In this document: positions 1-7,471 of the stretch, one piece after another
How the letters are laid out: every line of letters starts with the position of its first letter
Numbering within the stretch: the first letter of the stretch is position 1
Assembly: GCA_030632095.1 (NCBI GenBank)
Contig: DAOVJU010000081.1
Location: 1-9,823, forward strand
Direction of reading: 5' to 3'
Source of the DNA: Chlorobiota bacterium
GTDB lineage: Bacteria; Bacteroidota; Bacteroidia; Bacteroidales; B39-G9
DNA: 9,823 nt
Notes under the pieces: model-generated
What the model saw: the letters and a program-made list of their open reading frames with translations, nothing else
Told to the model about the DNA's origin: nothing
The model's database searches: none
Made by a program: the position numbers and the translations under genes

Positions 1-80
1 TAGACCAGTTTATTAAAAAACACAACAAAGCAGTAAAAAAAATAATCCTGTTTGTTTTTTTAGTATATCAAGTGCTTTAA
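1..80 (+). CDS. C-terminal end of an upstream gene, possibly uroporphyrinogen-III synthase (partial)
   Basis: An open frame enters from the window edge (first full codon at base 3) and stops at TAA 78-80, giving 25 residues that begin DQFIKKHNKAVKK and end in a hydrophobic stretch. It lies 28 bases before the rnpA ATG on the same strand, the spacing of an operon partner. In many Bacteroidetes the gene just before rnpA is hemD (uroporphyrinogen-III synthase, tetrapyrrole pathway), and the amphipathic DQFIKKHNK segment is compatible with the end of that protein. The hydrophobic last 12 residues are not something I associate with HemD. The identification rests mainly on position; the fragment could also be chance open frame. 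Confidence 0.35.
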   Translation, partial: DQFIKKHNKAVKKIILFVFLVYQVL

Positions 81-108
81 GAAACCTCATAATTAATTCT
101 TGGAGAAA

Positions 109-486
109 ATGTTTACATTCAAGAAAAATGAACATTTAAAAAGCAAAAAAACAATTGAGCGGCTTTTTAAAGATGGAAATGTTATATATGAATATCCGGT
201 AAGGGCTATTTGGATAAAAATGCAATTGCCTGGTAATAAAACTCTTGCGCGGGTTTCTTTTAGTGTTTCAAAAAAAAGGTTTAAAAAAGCGGTCGACCGG
301 AACAGGATTAAAAGATTAATGCGCGAAGCGTACCGTTTAAATAAGCAGCAATTTATTCTGAACCTGGAGAATAAATCAGTTCAAACAGCAATCATGTTTG
401 TTTATATTGGTGATAATTTAACATCTTTTAAATTTATTGAAAATAAAATAATAGTAATTTTAAATCGGATAGAGTCATTTAATTAG
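109..486 (+). CDS. rnpA: Ribonuclease P protein component
   Basis: This is the protein subunit of RNase P, which helps the catalytic RNA bind and cleave the 5' leader of precursor tRNAs in the cytoplasm. The product is 125 residues, the normal family size. It opens with the typical FTFKKNEHLKSKKTIERLF segment (residues 2-20), carries the basic stretch SVSKKRFKKAVDRN (52-65), and has the diagnostic RNR signature at R64-N65-R66 followed by IKRLMREAYR. The ATG at 109 is preferred to an in-frame TTG at 100 because homologues begin at or near MFTF; a GGAG at 102-105 lies only three bases before this ATG, too close for an ordinary ribosome binding site. The stop codon TAG (484-486) falls inside the 8-bp target duplication of the adjacent MITE, so the insertion happened at the very end of the gene without changing the protein. 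Confidence 0.96.
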   Translation: MFTFKKNEHLKSKKTIERLFKDGNVIYEYPVRAIWIKMQLPGNKTLARVSFSVSKKRFKKAVDRNRIKRLMREAYRLNKQQFILNLENKSVQTAIMFVYIGDNLTSFKFIENKIIVILNRIESFN

Positions 487-487
487 T
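480..487 (+). repeat. Target site duplication, left copy (TAATTAGT)
   Basis: This 8-bp sequence is repeated exactly at 624-631, and the two copies abut the outer ends of the inverted repeats of the element at 488-623. It includes the last bases of rnpA and its TAG stop. Confidence 0.8.
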
Positions 488-623
488 GCGTGTCTATAAA
501 GTCAAGAGTTTGTTCAGAAAGTTCGAGTTCTAGGCTTGCGAAGCCTAAAAAATGGGAGTTTACTTTTGTAAATGACCATTTTGAAGGCAAGCATAACGAC
601 GAAATCGGACTTTATGGACAGAC
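488..623. mobile_element. MITE-like non-autonomous element, 136 bp
   Basis: The ends are imperfect terminal inverted repeats: GCGTGTCTATAAAGTC at 488-503, and GACTTTATGGACAGAC at 608-623, whose reverse complement matches at 13 of 16 positions. Both ends are flanked by a perfect 8-bp direct repeat TAATTAGT (480-487 and 624-631), the classic mark of insertion by a cut-and-paste transposase. No open frame of useful length lies inside. The interior holds a perfect hairpin TAGGCTT-gcg-AAGCCTA (531-547) and an interrupted one, AATGG/TTTAC pairing with GTAAA/CCATT (551-580). Removing the element and one duplication would leave rnpA and the protease gene only 46 bp apart. An 8-bp duplication fits several DDE transposase families (IS256-, IS66- or ISAs1-like), and I cannot name the parent element. 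Confidence 0.78.
536..568 (+). promoter_or_regulatory. Candidate Bacteroidetes promoter inside the MITE
   Basis: TACTTTTG at 561-568 matches the Bacteroidetes -7 element TAnnTTTG exactly. A TTG at 536-538 lies 22 bases upstream, within the tolerated -33 spacing. It faces the protease gene, whose ATG is about 100 bases downstream. The motif also lies inside a hairpin stem and loop (551-580), so the match may reflect DNA structure rather than transcription. Confidence 0.3.
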
Positions 624-631
624 TAATTAGT
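624..631 (+). repeat. Target site duplication, right copy (TAATTAGT)
   Basis: An exact copy of 480-487, directly adjoining the right inverted repeat of the MITE-like element. Confidence 0.8.
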
Positions 632-676
632 AAAGATTCCTAATCAAATAACAATAATTAATATTAATTAATAATC

Positions 677-2371
677 ATGGGTTTGAAAAAAGTGTTTAAC
701 AGAAAAAGAACAATAATTGTTGCTGTTTTAATTGGCATATTCTCATTTATGCTTGTTAGTTATGAAGATCAGGATTTTCAGATCATGAAAAACATGGATA
801 TTTACTATACCATGTTTCGCGAACTGAGCCTGTTTTATGTTGATGAAACAGATCCGGGAGAATTAATTAAAACAAGTATTGATGAAATGCTTAAATCGCT
901 CGATCCGTATACGGTTTATATCCCTGAATCGAAAATTGAGGATTACCGGTTTATGACTACAGGACAATATGGTGGTATTGGTGCTTTAATAAGGAAAAGT
1001 GGCGACTTTATTATTATTGCAGAACCATATGAAAATTTTCCGGTTGTAAAAGCTGGTTTAAGGGCGGGGGATATTATTCTCGAAATTGATGGAAACCTTA
1101 CAAAAGGAAAAACTACACAAGCAGTAAGCGAAAAACTAAAAGGCCAGCCAAATACAGATTTAATATTAAAAATTAAACGCCCGTATATTGAGGAACCATT
1201 TGATGTAAAAATAACAAGGGAAAAAATAAAAATAAACAGTATCCCTTATTATGGCATGTTAACGAATGAAATAGGATATATTTTATTATTGCAATTTACT
1301 GAAAAATCGGGGAGAGAGGTTAAAAATACGCTAATTGATTTAAAAGAAAACCAGGGTGCAAAATCGGTAGTGCTGGATTTAAGAGGCAATCCCGGTGGTT
1401 TACTAATTGAAGCTGTGAATATATGTAATTTATTTATTGATAGAGGAACAGAAATAGTTAGTACAAGAGGAAAGGCCAGGCAATGGGACAGGACTTATAA
1501 GGCAATGGGTAATCCTGTTGACAAAGAAATGCCGGTTGTTGTGCTTGTAAACAGGGGATCGGCATCAGCATCGGAGATTGTTTCCGGGACATTGCAGGAC
1601 CTTGACCGGGGAGTTATCATCGGGCAACGGACTTTTGGGAAAGGCCTGGTACAAACTACACGAAAGTTAAGCTATAATTCACAGTTAAAACTTACAACGG
1701 CAAAATATTATATACCAAGCGGCAGATGTATACAAGCCCTGGATTATACCCACAGAAATGAAGATGGAAGTGTTGGAAAAGTACCAGATTCATTAATTAC
1801 GGAATACAGTACTAAAAAAGGCAGAAAAATATTCGATGGAGGTGGTATAATCCCTGATATAAAGGTTGAGCCGATTACCCCGGCAAATATTATGATTAGT
1901 TTAATTCGCAAGAATTTATTATTTGATTATGCTACTAAATTTCATAATGAAAACGATTCAATTGTTAAACCAAAGGAATTTGAAATAAATAATAATGAAT
2001 ATGCTTTATTCAAAGAGTATATAAAAGATAAGAAGTACGATTATGAAACGGATTGTGAAAAAACAATTAACAATCTGGAGAAAAAGGCAAAAAAGGAAAA
2101 ATATTATGATGAAATAGCATTTTTGATAGATTCACTCAAGGCAAAGGTTGAAAAGGAAAAGGAAAATGATATTGATAAATTCAGCAGGCAGGTAAAGGAA
2201 CTTTTAAGCGAAGAAATTGTTAGCCGGTATTATTATCAAAAAGGAAGAATAGAAGCATCGCTTGATTTTGACAGGGAAATTGAGAAAGCAATAGAAATTT
2301 TAGAGGATGCTGAATTATATGTTTCAATTTTGGATGGAAGCTATGTTCAGGAAACTAAAGAAAAAGAATAA
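677..2371 (+). CDS. S41 family carboxy-terminal processing protease (CtpA type)
   Basis: A membrane-anchored serine protease of the tail-specific/CtpA family, which cleaves envelope proteins near their C termini; its natural substrates here are unknown. Residues 12-28 form one hydrophobic segment after a basic start, a signal anchor placing the rest in the periplasm. A PDZ domain spans about 97-185, with the GGIG carboxylate-binding loop near 99-102. The S41 core follows: DLRGNPGG at 234-241, the nucleophile S297 in GSASASE, the general base K322 in FGKG, 25 residues later as in the family, and Q326 four residues on. The lysine/glutamate-rich tail (about 450-564) looks helical and possibly coiled-coil. 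At 564 residues it is within the usual range for Bacteroidetes members. It follows rnpA on the same strand and would be 46 bp from it without the MITE, so the two were probably once co-transcribed. Confidence 0.94.
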   Translation: MGLKKVFNRKRTIIVAVLIGIFSFMLVSYEDQDFQIMKNMDIYYTMFRELSLFYVDETDPGELIKTSIDEMLKSLDPYTVYIPESKIEDYRFMTTGQYGGIGALIRKSGDFIIIAEPYENFPVVKAGLRAGDIILEIDGNLTKGKTTQAVSEKLKGQPNTDLILKIKRPYIEEPFDVKITREKIKINSIPYYGMLTNEIGYILLLQFTEKSGREVKNTLIDLKENQGAKSVVLDLRGNPGGLLIEAVNICNLFIDRGTEIVSTRGKARQWDRTYKAMGNPVDKEMPVVVLVNRGSASASEIVSGTLQDLDRGVIIGQRTFGKGLVQTTRKLSYNSQLKLTTAKYYIPSGRCIQALDYTHRNEDGSVGKVPDSLITEYSTKKGRKIFDGGGIIPDIKVEPITPANIMISLIRKNLLFDYATKFHNENDSIVKPKEFEINNNEYALFKEYIKDKKYDYETDCEKTINNLEKKAKKEKYYDEIAFLIDSLKAKVEKEKENDIDKFSRQVKELLSEEIVSRYYYQKGRIEASLDFDREIEKAIEILEDAELYVSILDGSYVQETKEKE

Positions 2372-2409
2372 ATTTTAATAATGATTATCCGTATACATAC
2401 CTAATTCAG

Positions 2410-2463
2410 AAATTGATTTTCTTCATTTGCCCCGTCCCTAAAGGGAGTGAAGAAAATCAATTT
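2410..2463. repeat. Long palindrome, 16-bp perfect arms
   Basis: AAATTGATTTTCTTCA (2410-2425) is the exact reverse complement of 2448-2463. The 22-base centre contains a smaller hairpin, TCCCT-aa-AGGGA (2435-2446). It starts 38 bases after the protease stop codon and could help end that transcript, but no T-run follows directly (the nearest, eight T, is at 2494-2501). The nested, GC-cored design is more like a dispersed intergenic palindrome than a simple terminator. Confidence 0.7.
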
Positions 2464-2498
2464 GCTCCTTTAAGACTTTTGAGAAGACAGCCCTTTTT

Positions 2499-2527
2499 TT
2501 TGTTTATAGATTAATATCGTATATTTG
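2499..2527 (+). promoter_or_regulatory. Bacteroidetes-type promoter for the secreted-protein gene
   Basis: TTTG at 2499-2502 and TATATTTG at 2520-2527 match the -33 (TTG) and -7 (TAnnTTTG) elements, with 17 bases between them. Transcription would start a few bases after 2527, giving a leader of roughly 55 bases before the ATG at 2591. This is the best promoter match in the window; the rest of the 219-base gap from 2372 holds the palindrome and AT-rich sequence. Confidence 0.5.
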
Positions 2528-2590
2528 TCGGATATTTATGTAATCAAGATTAATCAATAAAGGCATTTTCAAAAACTAAAACCAGCAAAC

Positions 2591-3937
2591 ATGAAAACAA
2601 AAAGTTTATTTTTAGGATTAACAATTTCTATTTTCTTAACTGTGTTTACCCAGGCACAAATGTTAGAAAAAAACGTACAGAACAATTTTATTAATAATAA
2701 TTCACTTGGTAACAAGTGCTTGAATAATAAAAGCTACTACGAAACAAAAAACAACGAAAAAGGTGATATTGAAATTATAAAGGTCTTCGAAATAGAAGTT
2801 CTTGAACAAGGTGATTTTTTAATGAATATGTGGTTTATGGGTATAGAACCTGAAAAAGGTTTTATTAAATACACTATTTCCGTTGATGGTGAAAAAGCAG
2901 GTAAAATAAAAGTTGATAAAACGGGATGGCAAAATGCAGGTGTTTTTGATAATGATGAAAAAAAGAGAAAAAAATTCATTCTGTCTCCGGGCATACATCT
3001 TATTGCAATTAGTTGTAAGGCGCCGGAAGTACCTGAGGTTGAATTTATAAGAATCGGATTGGATGAAGAAGAAGCAAACATTTCGGAGGAAGAATACAAT
3101 TTATATATAGAGGAGCTTAGTAATATGCAATTACCTGATAATTATCTTGAATTATTAAACGACACGACAAACAATGATAACAAGCTTGCTGATCTTAATG
3201 ACTTTAATTATAGATACCAGTTGGATCATTATTTTACGTACACTTATTATAAAAAATTCTGGTTCAGGGCAGGTGATTACGTGGAATTTGAAACAAAACA
3301 TCCCAGTTCAGGAACCTGTCATCCGGTTCTTCAACTTTTTAATCAAGAGAACCCGTTATATAAAGATTCATGGGTTGATGCAAGATATAATCCGGGGTAT
3401 TTAGCAAAAATTAAATGTTATATACAATATACCGGTTATTATTACCTGATGATCCGATCATATTACCAGGGTCTTTATGGTACAGTAGATTTATATAAAA
3501 ATGGCAGATTATATTTTTCAAATTGCCCTGTGGGTGGTAATGCTGTAAGATGTGAAATAGAAAGTGACGAAAAACTTAATTATTTTACTGCAAGATTAAG
3601 CAAAGGCAGTGATACCAGGATCTGGCTGGAAGGACAAATGAGTTTTCCTGGACCAATAAGGGCATGGAATGGTGATTATTACAATAGTAACAGTGAATTC
3701 GGATGGGGAAATGCTTCAAGAGTAGACCAGGTATTTCCTGATGGAATTGATATAAGATCAGCAATAGTATCTTCATCTTATTCATATCCGGGAAGCCCTG
3801 TTCCTGATTTTCCCAAAGTTCAACCTGCTCCGAATTCAGGTTATTGCGATTTATACATGGGCGTTGGAGGAAATGGTGATGCTTATGACTATAATAAGAT
3901 GTTCCCGAACCTTGATGATTATAGCGATGTAAAATAA
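2591..3937 (+). CDS. Secreted protein, N-terminal part of a frameshifted T9SS substrate
   Basis: The first 448 residues of a large exported protein of unknown function. Residues 1-22 are a clear Sec signal peptide (basic start, hydrophobic core, cleavage expected after TQA). Residues about 58-156 look like a carbohydrate-binding-module-type beta-sandwich ending in PEVPEVEFIRIG. Residues about 208-312 resemble a second beta-sandwich of pre-peptidase type (GTCHPVLQLFN, then TGYYYLMIRSYYQG). The frame stops at TAA 3935-3937 in mid-domain, without a sorting signal. The next frame, open from 3925, continues the protein and supplies a T9SS tail. Joining them by one extra A in the run 3931-3934 (or a -1 slip) reads VK-IISGEATDEYN and gives about 865 residues. 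It may be a pseudogene, a sequencing error, or a recoded gene. No enzyme active site was recognised. Confidence 0.8.
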   Translation: MKTKSLFLGLTISIFLTVFTQAQMLEKNVQNNFINNNSLGNKCLNNKSYYETKNNEKGDIEIIKVFEIEVLEQGDFLMNMWFMGIEPEKGFIKYTISVDGEKAGKIKVDKTGWQNAGVFDNDEKKRKKFILSPGIHLIAISCKAPEVPEVEFIRIGLDEEEANISEEEYNLYIEELSNMQLPDNYLELLNDTTNNDNKLADLNDFNYRYQLDHYFTYTYYKKFWFRAGDYVEFETKHPSSGTCHPVLQLFNQENPLYKDSWVDARYNPGYLAKIKCYIQYTGYYYLMIRSYYQGLYGTVDLYKNGRLYFSNCPVGGNAVRCEIESDEKLNYFTARLSKGSDTRIWLEGQMSFPGPIRAWNGDYYNSNSEFGWGNASRVDQVFPDGIDIRSAIVSSSYSYPGSPVPDFPKVQPAPNSGYCDLYMGVGGNGDAYDYNKMFPNLDDYSDVK

Positions 3938-3993
3938 TATCTGGAGAAGCAACGGATGAGTATAATCAGTGGAATTGGGCAGGTAGAGTAAGA

Positions 3994-5187
3994 ATGTGGG
4001 AACCAAATGATCCGGATGCCTCGTCTTTAGTTTTTAGTTGGACACCTAATCATGCATCATCACCCTGGAGGGGAAATTCTTATTTGAGTTCTGCTGATAA
4101 TTTTTTTGGAAATAAACTAAATGATGGAACTACCCGTGCAAGATATGATGGTGCAAGAAATTTAACACGGGAGGGTGCAAACGAAAACAATGCTGAGATT
4201 GCTATTTTGGGATACAAATACCCCAATACTGAGGCGATTAATTTACCAAATGTAGCACCGGTAATGTCCAAAACTCCGGCTAATGAGCAGCCGCATGGTT
4301 ATAACTGGGAGATTAAATATTGTGACAAACCCCGTTTTTTCATTCCTATTGATGCAATGTATGGCGTACTTGATGGTCCTTTCTTTTGTTACATTAATGC
4401 AATTGTATATTACCGCTGGGATGGGACAGAGAGTTCCTACAAAAAATCATCAGATAAAACGGATATTTCTGAAATCAGCTTTGCAAATGAGTTCTATGAA
4501 ATGATTGATAATTTATTATTAGCCATTCCCGGGCAAATAAAAATTGAACTGCAGGAATTGCTTAACAGCTTTGAAATCAACCTTAAGCAAAATCCACAAA
4601 GTATATTGAATGAAAGTAAAGCATATAAAGATTTATTAGAGTTTTGTAATGCCAATAAAAGAAGTTCACTGGTGTTTTTGATCAATGAATACGAAAAAAA
4701 CAAAAATGAGCTGGCATTTATGATTATATGGAAATTAACAAAAGAAACCCACTCAAATGTCATGCATAATATTAATACTAAGAATTGCAAAAAATATTCA
4801 GAGCCAATGGTAATTTCAAAAGCCAATACAATTGATTATTTAACCGAAATAACAAAACTGGTTTATAGTGGAAAAGAAAACACTTTATTAGTTGAAAATA
4901 GTCTTGATAAGGCTATAAGTTCTTTATCAGTTTATCCAACTCCATTTACTAATGGTATTACGCTTCAGGTTGAATTGAATGCTAAATCGAAAGTTACCAT
5001 AAACATTTACAATGTATTTGGGCAAAAGATTACCAACCTTGTTGATAACCAGATTATGAGTGCAGGGATAACTAAAATAGAATGGAACGCTAAGGACCAT
5101 AAAGGGCTAAGCGTAAAAAGCGGGGCCTACTTTTGCAATTTAATAACAGAACATGAAACAATTACAAAAATAATTTATAAGCAATAA
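3994..5187 (+). CDS. C-terminal part of the frameshifted T9SS substrate, with sorting domain
   Basis: The continuation, in another frame, of the gene starting at 2591. The first ATG is at 3994, but the frame is open from 3925 and clearly coding upstream of that ATG (SGEATDEYNQWNWAGRVRMW), so 3994 is probably not a genuine start; it has no signal peptide. The first 150 residues (HGYNWEIKYCDKPRFFIPIDA and neighbours) recall, from memory only, a Bacteroidetes secreted family of papain-like shape (DUF7689 type). Where I would expect a cysteine after YN there is glutamine, so activity is doubtful. A helical region (about 165-290) follows. Residues about 311-397 form a type A T9SS sorting domain: SVYPTPFTNG, INIYNVFGQKI, then SGAYFCNL and a basic end KIIYKQ. 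This predicts export through the type IX system and attachment to or release from the surface. Confidence 0.72.
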   Translation: MWEPNDPDASSLVFSWTPNHASSPWRGNSYLSSADNFFGNKLNDGTTRARYDGARNLTREGANENNAEIAILGYKYPNTEAINLPNVAPVMSKTPANEQPHGYNWEIKYCDKPRFFIPIDAMYGVLDGPFFCYINAIVYYRWDGTESSYKKSSDKTDISEISFANEFYEMIDNLLLAIPGQIKIELQELLNSFEINLKQNPQSILNESKAYKDLLEFCNANKRSSLVFLINEYEKNKNELAFMIIWKLTKETHSNVMHNINTKNCKKYSEPMVISKANTIDYLTEITKLVYSGKENTLLVENSLDKAISSLSVYPTPFTNGITLQVELNAKSKVTINIYNVFGQKITNLVDNQIMSAGITKIEWNAKDHKGLSVKSGAYFCNLITEHETITKIIYKQ

Positions 5188-5198
5188 AATTGCGTTGA

Positions 5199-5228
5199 AA
5201 CCTACGAGGTTCAAGAACCTCGTAGGTT
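5199..5228. repeat. Palindromic repeat, 14-bp perfect arms
   Basis: AACCTACGAGGTTC (5199-5212) pairs exactly with 5215-5228 around AA. It fills most of the 50-base gap between the frameshifted gene and the propeller gene. Its plan (ACCT....AGGT on each side of a TCAAGA centre) is the same as the palindromes at 7472, 7764 and 7938, with paired changes in the stem. It could end transcription or only be a dispersed repeat. Confidence 0.75.
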
Positions 5229-5237
5229 GATTTAATT

Positions 5238-6581
5238 ATGAAAAAATCAAAATATTTAATACTGTCCTTTTTAACGGGTTTGTTTTATATGAACCTTTCC
5301 CTACATACTTATTCACAAGATAGTACATGGCAACATTTTCACTTAAACGATACTATTGGAGGCGATTATTCCATGGCTGTTGACAACAACGGCCATTTGT
5401 GGTTAAGCCCCCAAACAGTGCTTATTGAATATGACCATCACCAATGGACATACCACTATATTGACGATCTTGATTTTTACAATGAAAATTTTGAAAGTTA
5501 TTACCAAAGCGATACTTTAAAGATATGGAAGGGGAACGGTATTATTATTTTAATTAAAGAAAACTTTATTTACGTTAAACGCAGCAAAGCGGATATTGGA
5601 GAGCGTATAAAAATTGACAACCAGGATAATATCTGGATGGCATATGAAGAAAAACTGATGAAATACGACGGGGTTGCATGGGAATCATATTATATTGAAA
5701 ATTCTGCACTAAATACCAATAAAATAGATGTTCTAGCACTTGATGGTAACGATAATATCTGGATTGGCCTGAACCCTAAAATAGAGTTAATAGATGATAT
5801 ATATCAATATACCGATTATGGCGGCCTGGTTAAGTACGATGGTGTAAACTGGGAGTTTTATCGCACAGAGACATTTACCACAGGTGGAGATGCTGTTTCA
5901 TCTATAGTTATTGATGATGAAGACAATGTTTGGTTTGGGGTTACTTCTCACCGAAACGGGCCGTTCTTTCCGGAATCCGGAAGCGGGTTTATTAAATATG
6001 ACGGAACAGATTTTACTGAATATAATATTTACAATTCCGGACTACAGCATAATTATGTTGTCGATTTAAAGTTTGACACACTGGGCAATATTTGGGCAGC
6101 AACCTGGGGTGGCGGTGTATCCATGTATGATTTCAATGGTAACTGGGTAAATCTAACACACTCTGATTTTGGCTTATCTTTAAACCAGGTACCAAGCCTG
6201 GAAATAGACAGCCGGAACAATAAATGGTTCCTCTTTAGATTTGATGAGCTAATACTTTATAACGAAAATGGTATAAATACCGGCTTACCGGAAATTGAAG
6301 ATTTATTAAAGGTTAATTCAACTGAGATTTGCAGTTATAATTCTTATACAGAAATTTTAAAACTGGAATTTGACAGCAATTATTCTGGTACAAATATTTT
6401 CAATATATATAACCTGGCAGGAGCGCTTATTTATAGCAATAAATTATTTATTGACAGCCAGGAAAAAACAGAGTTTGAATTTAGCTTACACGAATTAAAT
6501 ATTAAGCATACCGGAATGTATATTGTAGAAATTTATTCAGGATCAAATTTCTATTCAAAAAGATTGGTAATAAACAATTGA
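5238..6581 (+). CDS. Secreted beta-propeller (two-component-regulator propeller repeat) protein with T9SS tail
   Basis: An exported 447-residue protein of unknown ligand. Residues 1-26 are a Sec signal peptide with likely cleavage near YSQ. The body carries six repeats with the D-x-x-x-N/H-x-W signature of the regulator-propeller family: D49-W55, D127-W133, D169-W175, D226-W232, D280-W286 and D324-W330, several followed by a KYDG.(W/F) strand (KYDGVAW, KYDGVNW, KYDGTDF). Such repeats usually form the sensor part of hybrid two-component proteins. Here there is no transmembrane segment or kinase, so it is a free-standing secreted propeller. Residues about 365-447 form a T9SS type A-like sorting domain (FNIYNLAGALIYS, then TGMYIVEIYSGSNFYSKRLVI). 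The preceding gene also ends in a sorting domain, so the pair may be co-expressed surface proteins. The ATG at 5238 is the only start consistent with the signal peptide. Confidence 0.85.
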   Translation: MKKSKYLILSFLTGLFYMNLSLHTYSQDSTWQHFHLNDTIGGDYSMAVDNNGHLWLSPQTVLIEYDHHQWTYHYIDDLDFYNENFESYYQSDTLKIWKGNGIIILIKENFIYVKRSKADIGERIKIDNQDNIWMAYEEKLMKYDGVAWESYYIENSALNTNKIDVLALDGNDNIWIGLNPKIELIDDIYQYTDYGGLVKYDGVNWEFYRTETFTTGGDAVSSIVIDDEDNVWFGVTSHRNGPFFPESGSGFIKYDGTDFTEYNIYNSGLQHNYVVDLKFDTLGNIWAATWGGGVSMYDFNGNWVNLTHSDFGLSLNQVPSLEIDSRNNKWFLFRFDELILYNENGINTGLPEIEDLLKVNSTEICSYNSYTEILKLEFDSNYSGTNIFNIYNLAGALIYSNKLFIDSQEKTEFEFSLHELNIKHTGMYIVEIYSGSNFYSKRLVINN

Positions 6582-6619
6582 ATGAATATGTAATTTTGTT
6601 TCAAATTCAACGTTCCCTT

Positions 6620-6645
6620 GCGATTTTTTTAAAATCCCATTTTTT
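6620..6645. terminator. Weak candidate terminator between convergent genes
   Basis: A short hairpin, GATTTT (6622-6627) with AAAATC (6631-6636), extended by one G-C pair beyond a mismatch, is followed by ATTTTTT to 6645. It lies in the 78-base gap between the converging propeller and exonuclease genes, where a terminator is expected. The stem is short and AT-rich. Confidence 0.28.
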
Positions 6646-6659
6646 ACTGAGTTCAGAAA

Positions 6660-7421
6660 TTATTCAATTTCAATAAACACCGGACAATGGTCTGAATGAA
6701 AAACGTTTTGCAGTATCCCTGCATTTTTAAGCCTTGATTTTAGCTCTTTGGTGATCATATGATAATCAATTCTCCAGCCTAAATTTTTAGCCCTGGCGCC
6801 TGCACGATAGCTCCACCAGCTATATTGTTCCGGTTCACTGTTAAATTCCCTGAAAGTGTCAATAAAACCGCTTTCAACAAATTTATCGAACCATTCGCGT
6901 TCTTCAGGCAGGAAACCCGAAGTTTTTTTATGTCGCTCAGGATGATTAATATCTATTGGTTTATGGCAAATATTATAATCTCCGGAAATAATAAGATTTG
7001 GAATTTGCTTTCTCAGATTCAAAAGGTAGTCATGAAAATCATAAATAAATTCCATTTTATAATTTTGTCTTGGACCTCCCATTGTGCCGGATGGAACGTA
7101 AACACTCATAATACTAAAATCATTAAAATCTAATCGCAGGTTTCTTCCTTCTACATCGTATTTTGAATTACCTAATCCGTACTCAACATGATTCGGCTTT
7201 TGTTTAGAAAGAATTCCTACTCCGCTATATCCTTTTTTTACTGCATCGAGCCAAAAATGGTAATAACCTGATTCTTCGAAAAGTTTCGTATCAAACTGAC
7301 CATTTTGTGCTTTTGTTTCCTGTATGCAAATAATATCAGGATCTTCAGATTTCAGCCAGTTAATAAGGTCTTTATTTAAAGCAGCTCTTATACCGTTTAC
7401 ATTATAAGACAGAATTTTCAT
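6660..7421 (-). CDS. xth: Exodeoxyribonuclease III (AP endonuclease family 1)
   Basis: A cytoplasmic DNA repair enzyme of the exonuclease III/APE1 family that cuts DNA 5' to abasic sites and removes 3' blocking groups and nucleotides. At 253 residues it has the usual length, and every family motif is visible: N7 in SYNVNG, E35 in IQETK (metal ligand), Y108 in SVYVPSG, D148 and N150 in SGDYNICH, D219 in GWRIDY, and the D244-H245 pair in HSDHCP. The ATG at 7421 is chosen because homologues begin MKILSYNVNGIRAA; an in-frame GTG at 7436 would add only five residues. It is transcribed away from the RAYT/rsgA region and converges on the propeller gene. No strong promoter match was found upstream. 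Confidence 0.96.
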   Translation of the reverse strand: MKILSYNVNGIRAALNKDLINWLKSEDPDIICIQETKAQNGQFDTKLFEESGYYHFWLDAVKKGYSGVGILSKQKPNHVEYGLGNSKYDVEGRNLRLDFNDFSIMSVYVPSGTMGGPRQNYKMEFIYDFHDYLLNLRKQIPNLIISGDYNICHKPIDINHPERHKKTSGFLPEEREWFDKFVESGFIDTFREFNSEPEQYSWWSYRAGARAKNLGWRIDYHMITKELKSRLKNAGILQNVFHSDHCPVFIEIE

Positions 7422-7471
7422 ATTATAATTTATCACAAATATGTTAAAATTTAAGCAGTTATTAATATAAA

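Noticed and set aside
487..676. A missed yidD gene between rnpA and the protease
   Set aside because: yidD often follows rnpA in bacteria, but this gap is filled by the MITE and AT-rich sequence, and no frame shows YidD-like motifs.
2737..3099. Minus-strand open frame of 120 codons opposite the secreted-protein gene
   Set aside because: It is serine/proline/isoleucine-rich antisense sequence of a clearly coding plus-strand frame, with no domain and no signal of its own.
4494..4826. Minus-strand open frame of 110 codons opposite the T9SS-tail half
   Set aside because: It is the complement of the helical, lysine-rich region of the plus-strand protein; no family features.
6825..7133. Plus-strand open frame of 102 codons opposite exodeoxyribonuclease III
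   Set aside because: The minus strand encodes a complete enzyme with all motifs; the plus frame is its shadow.
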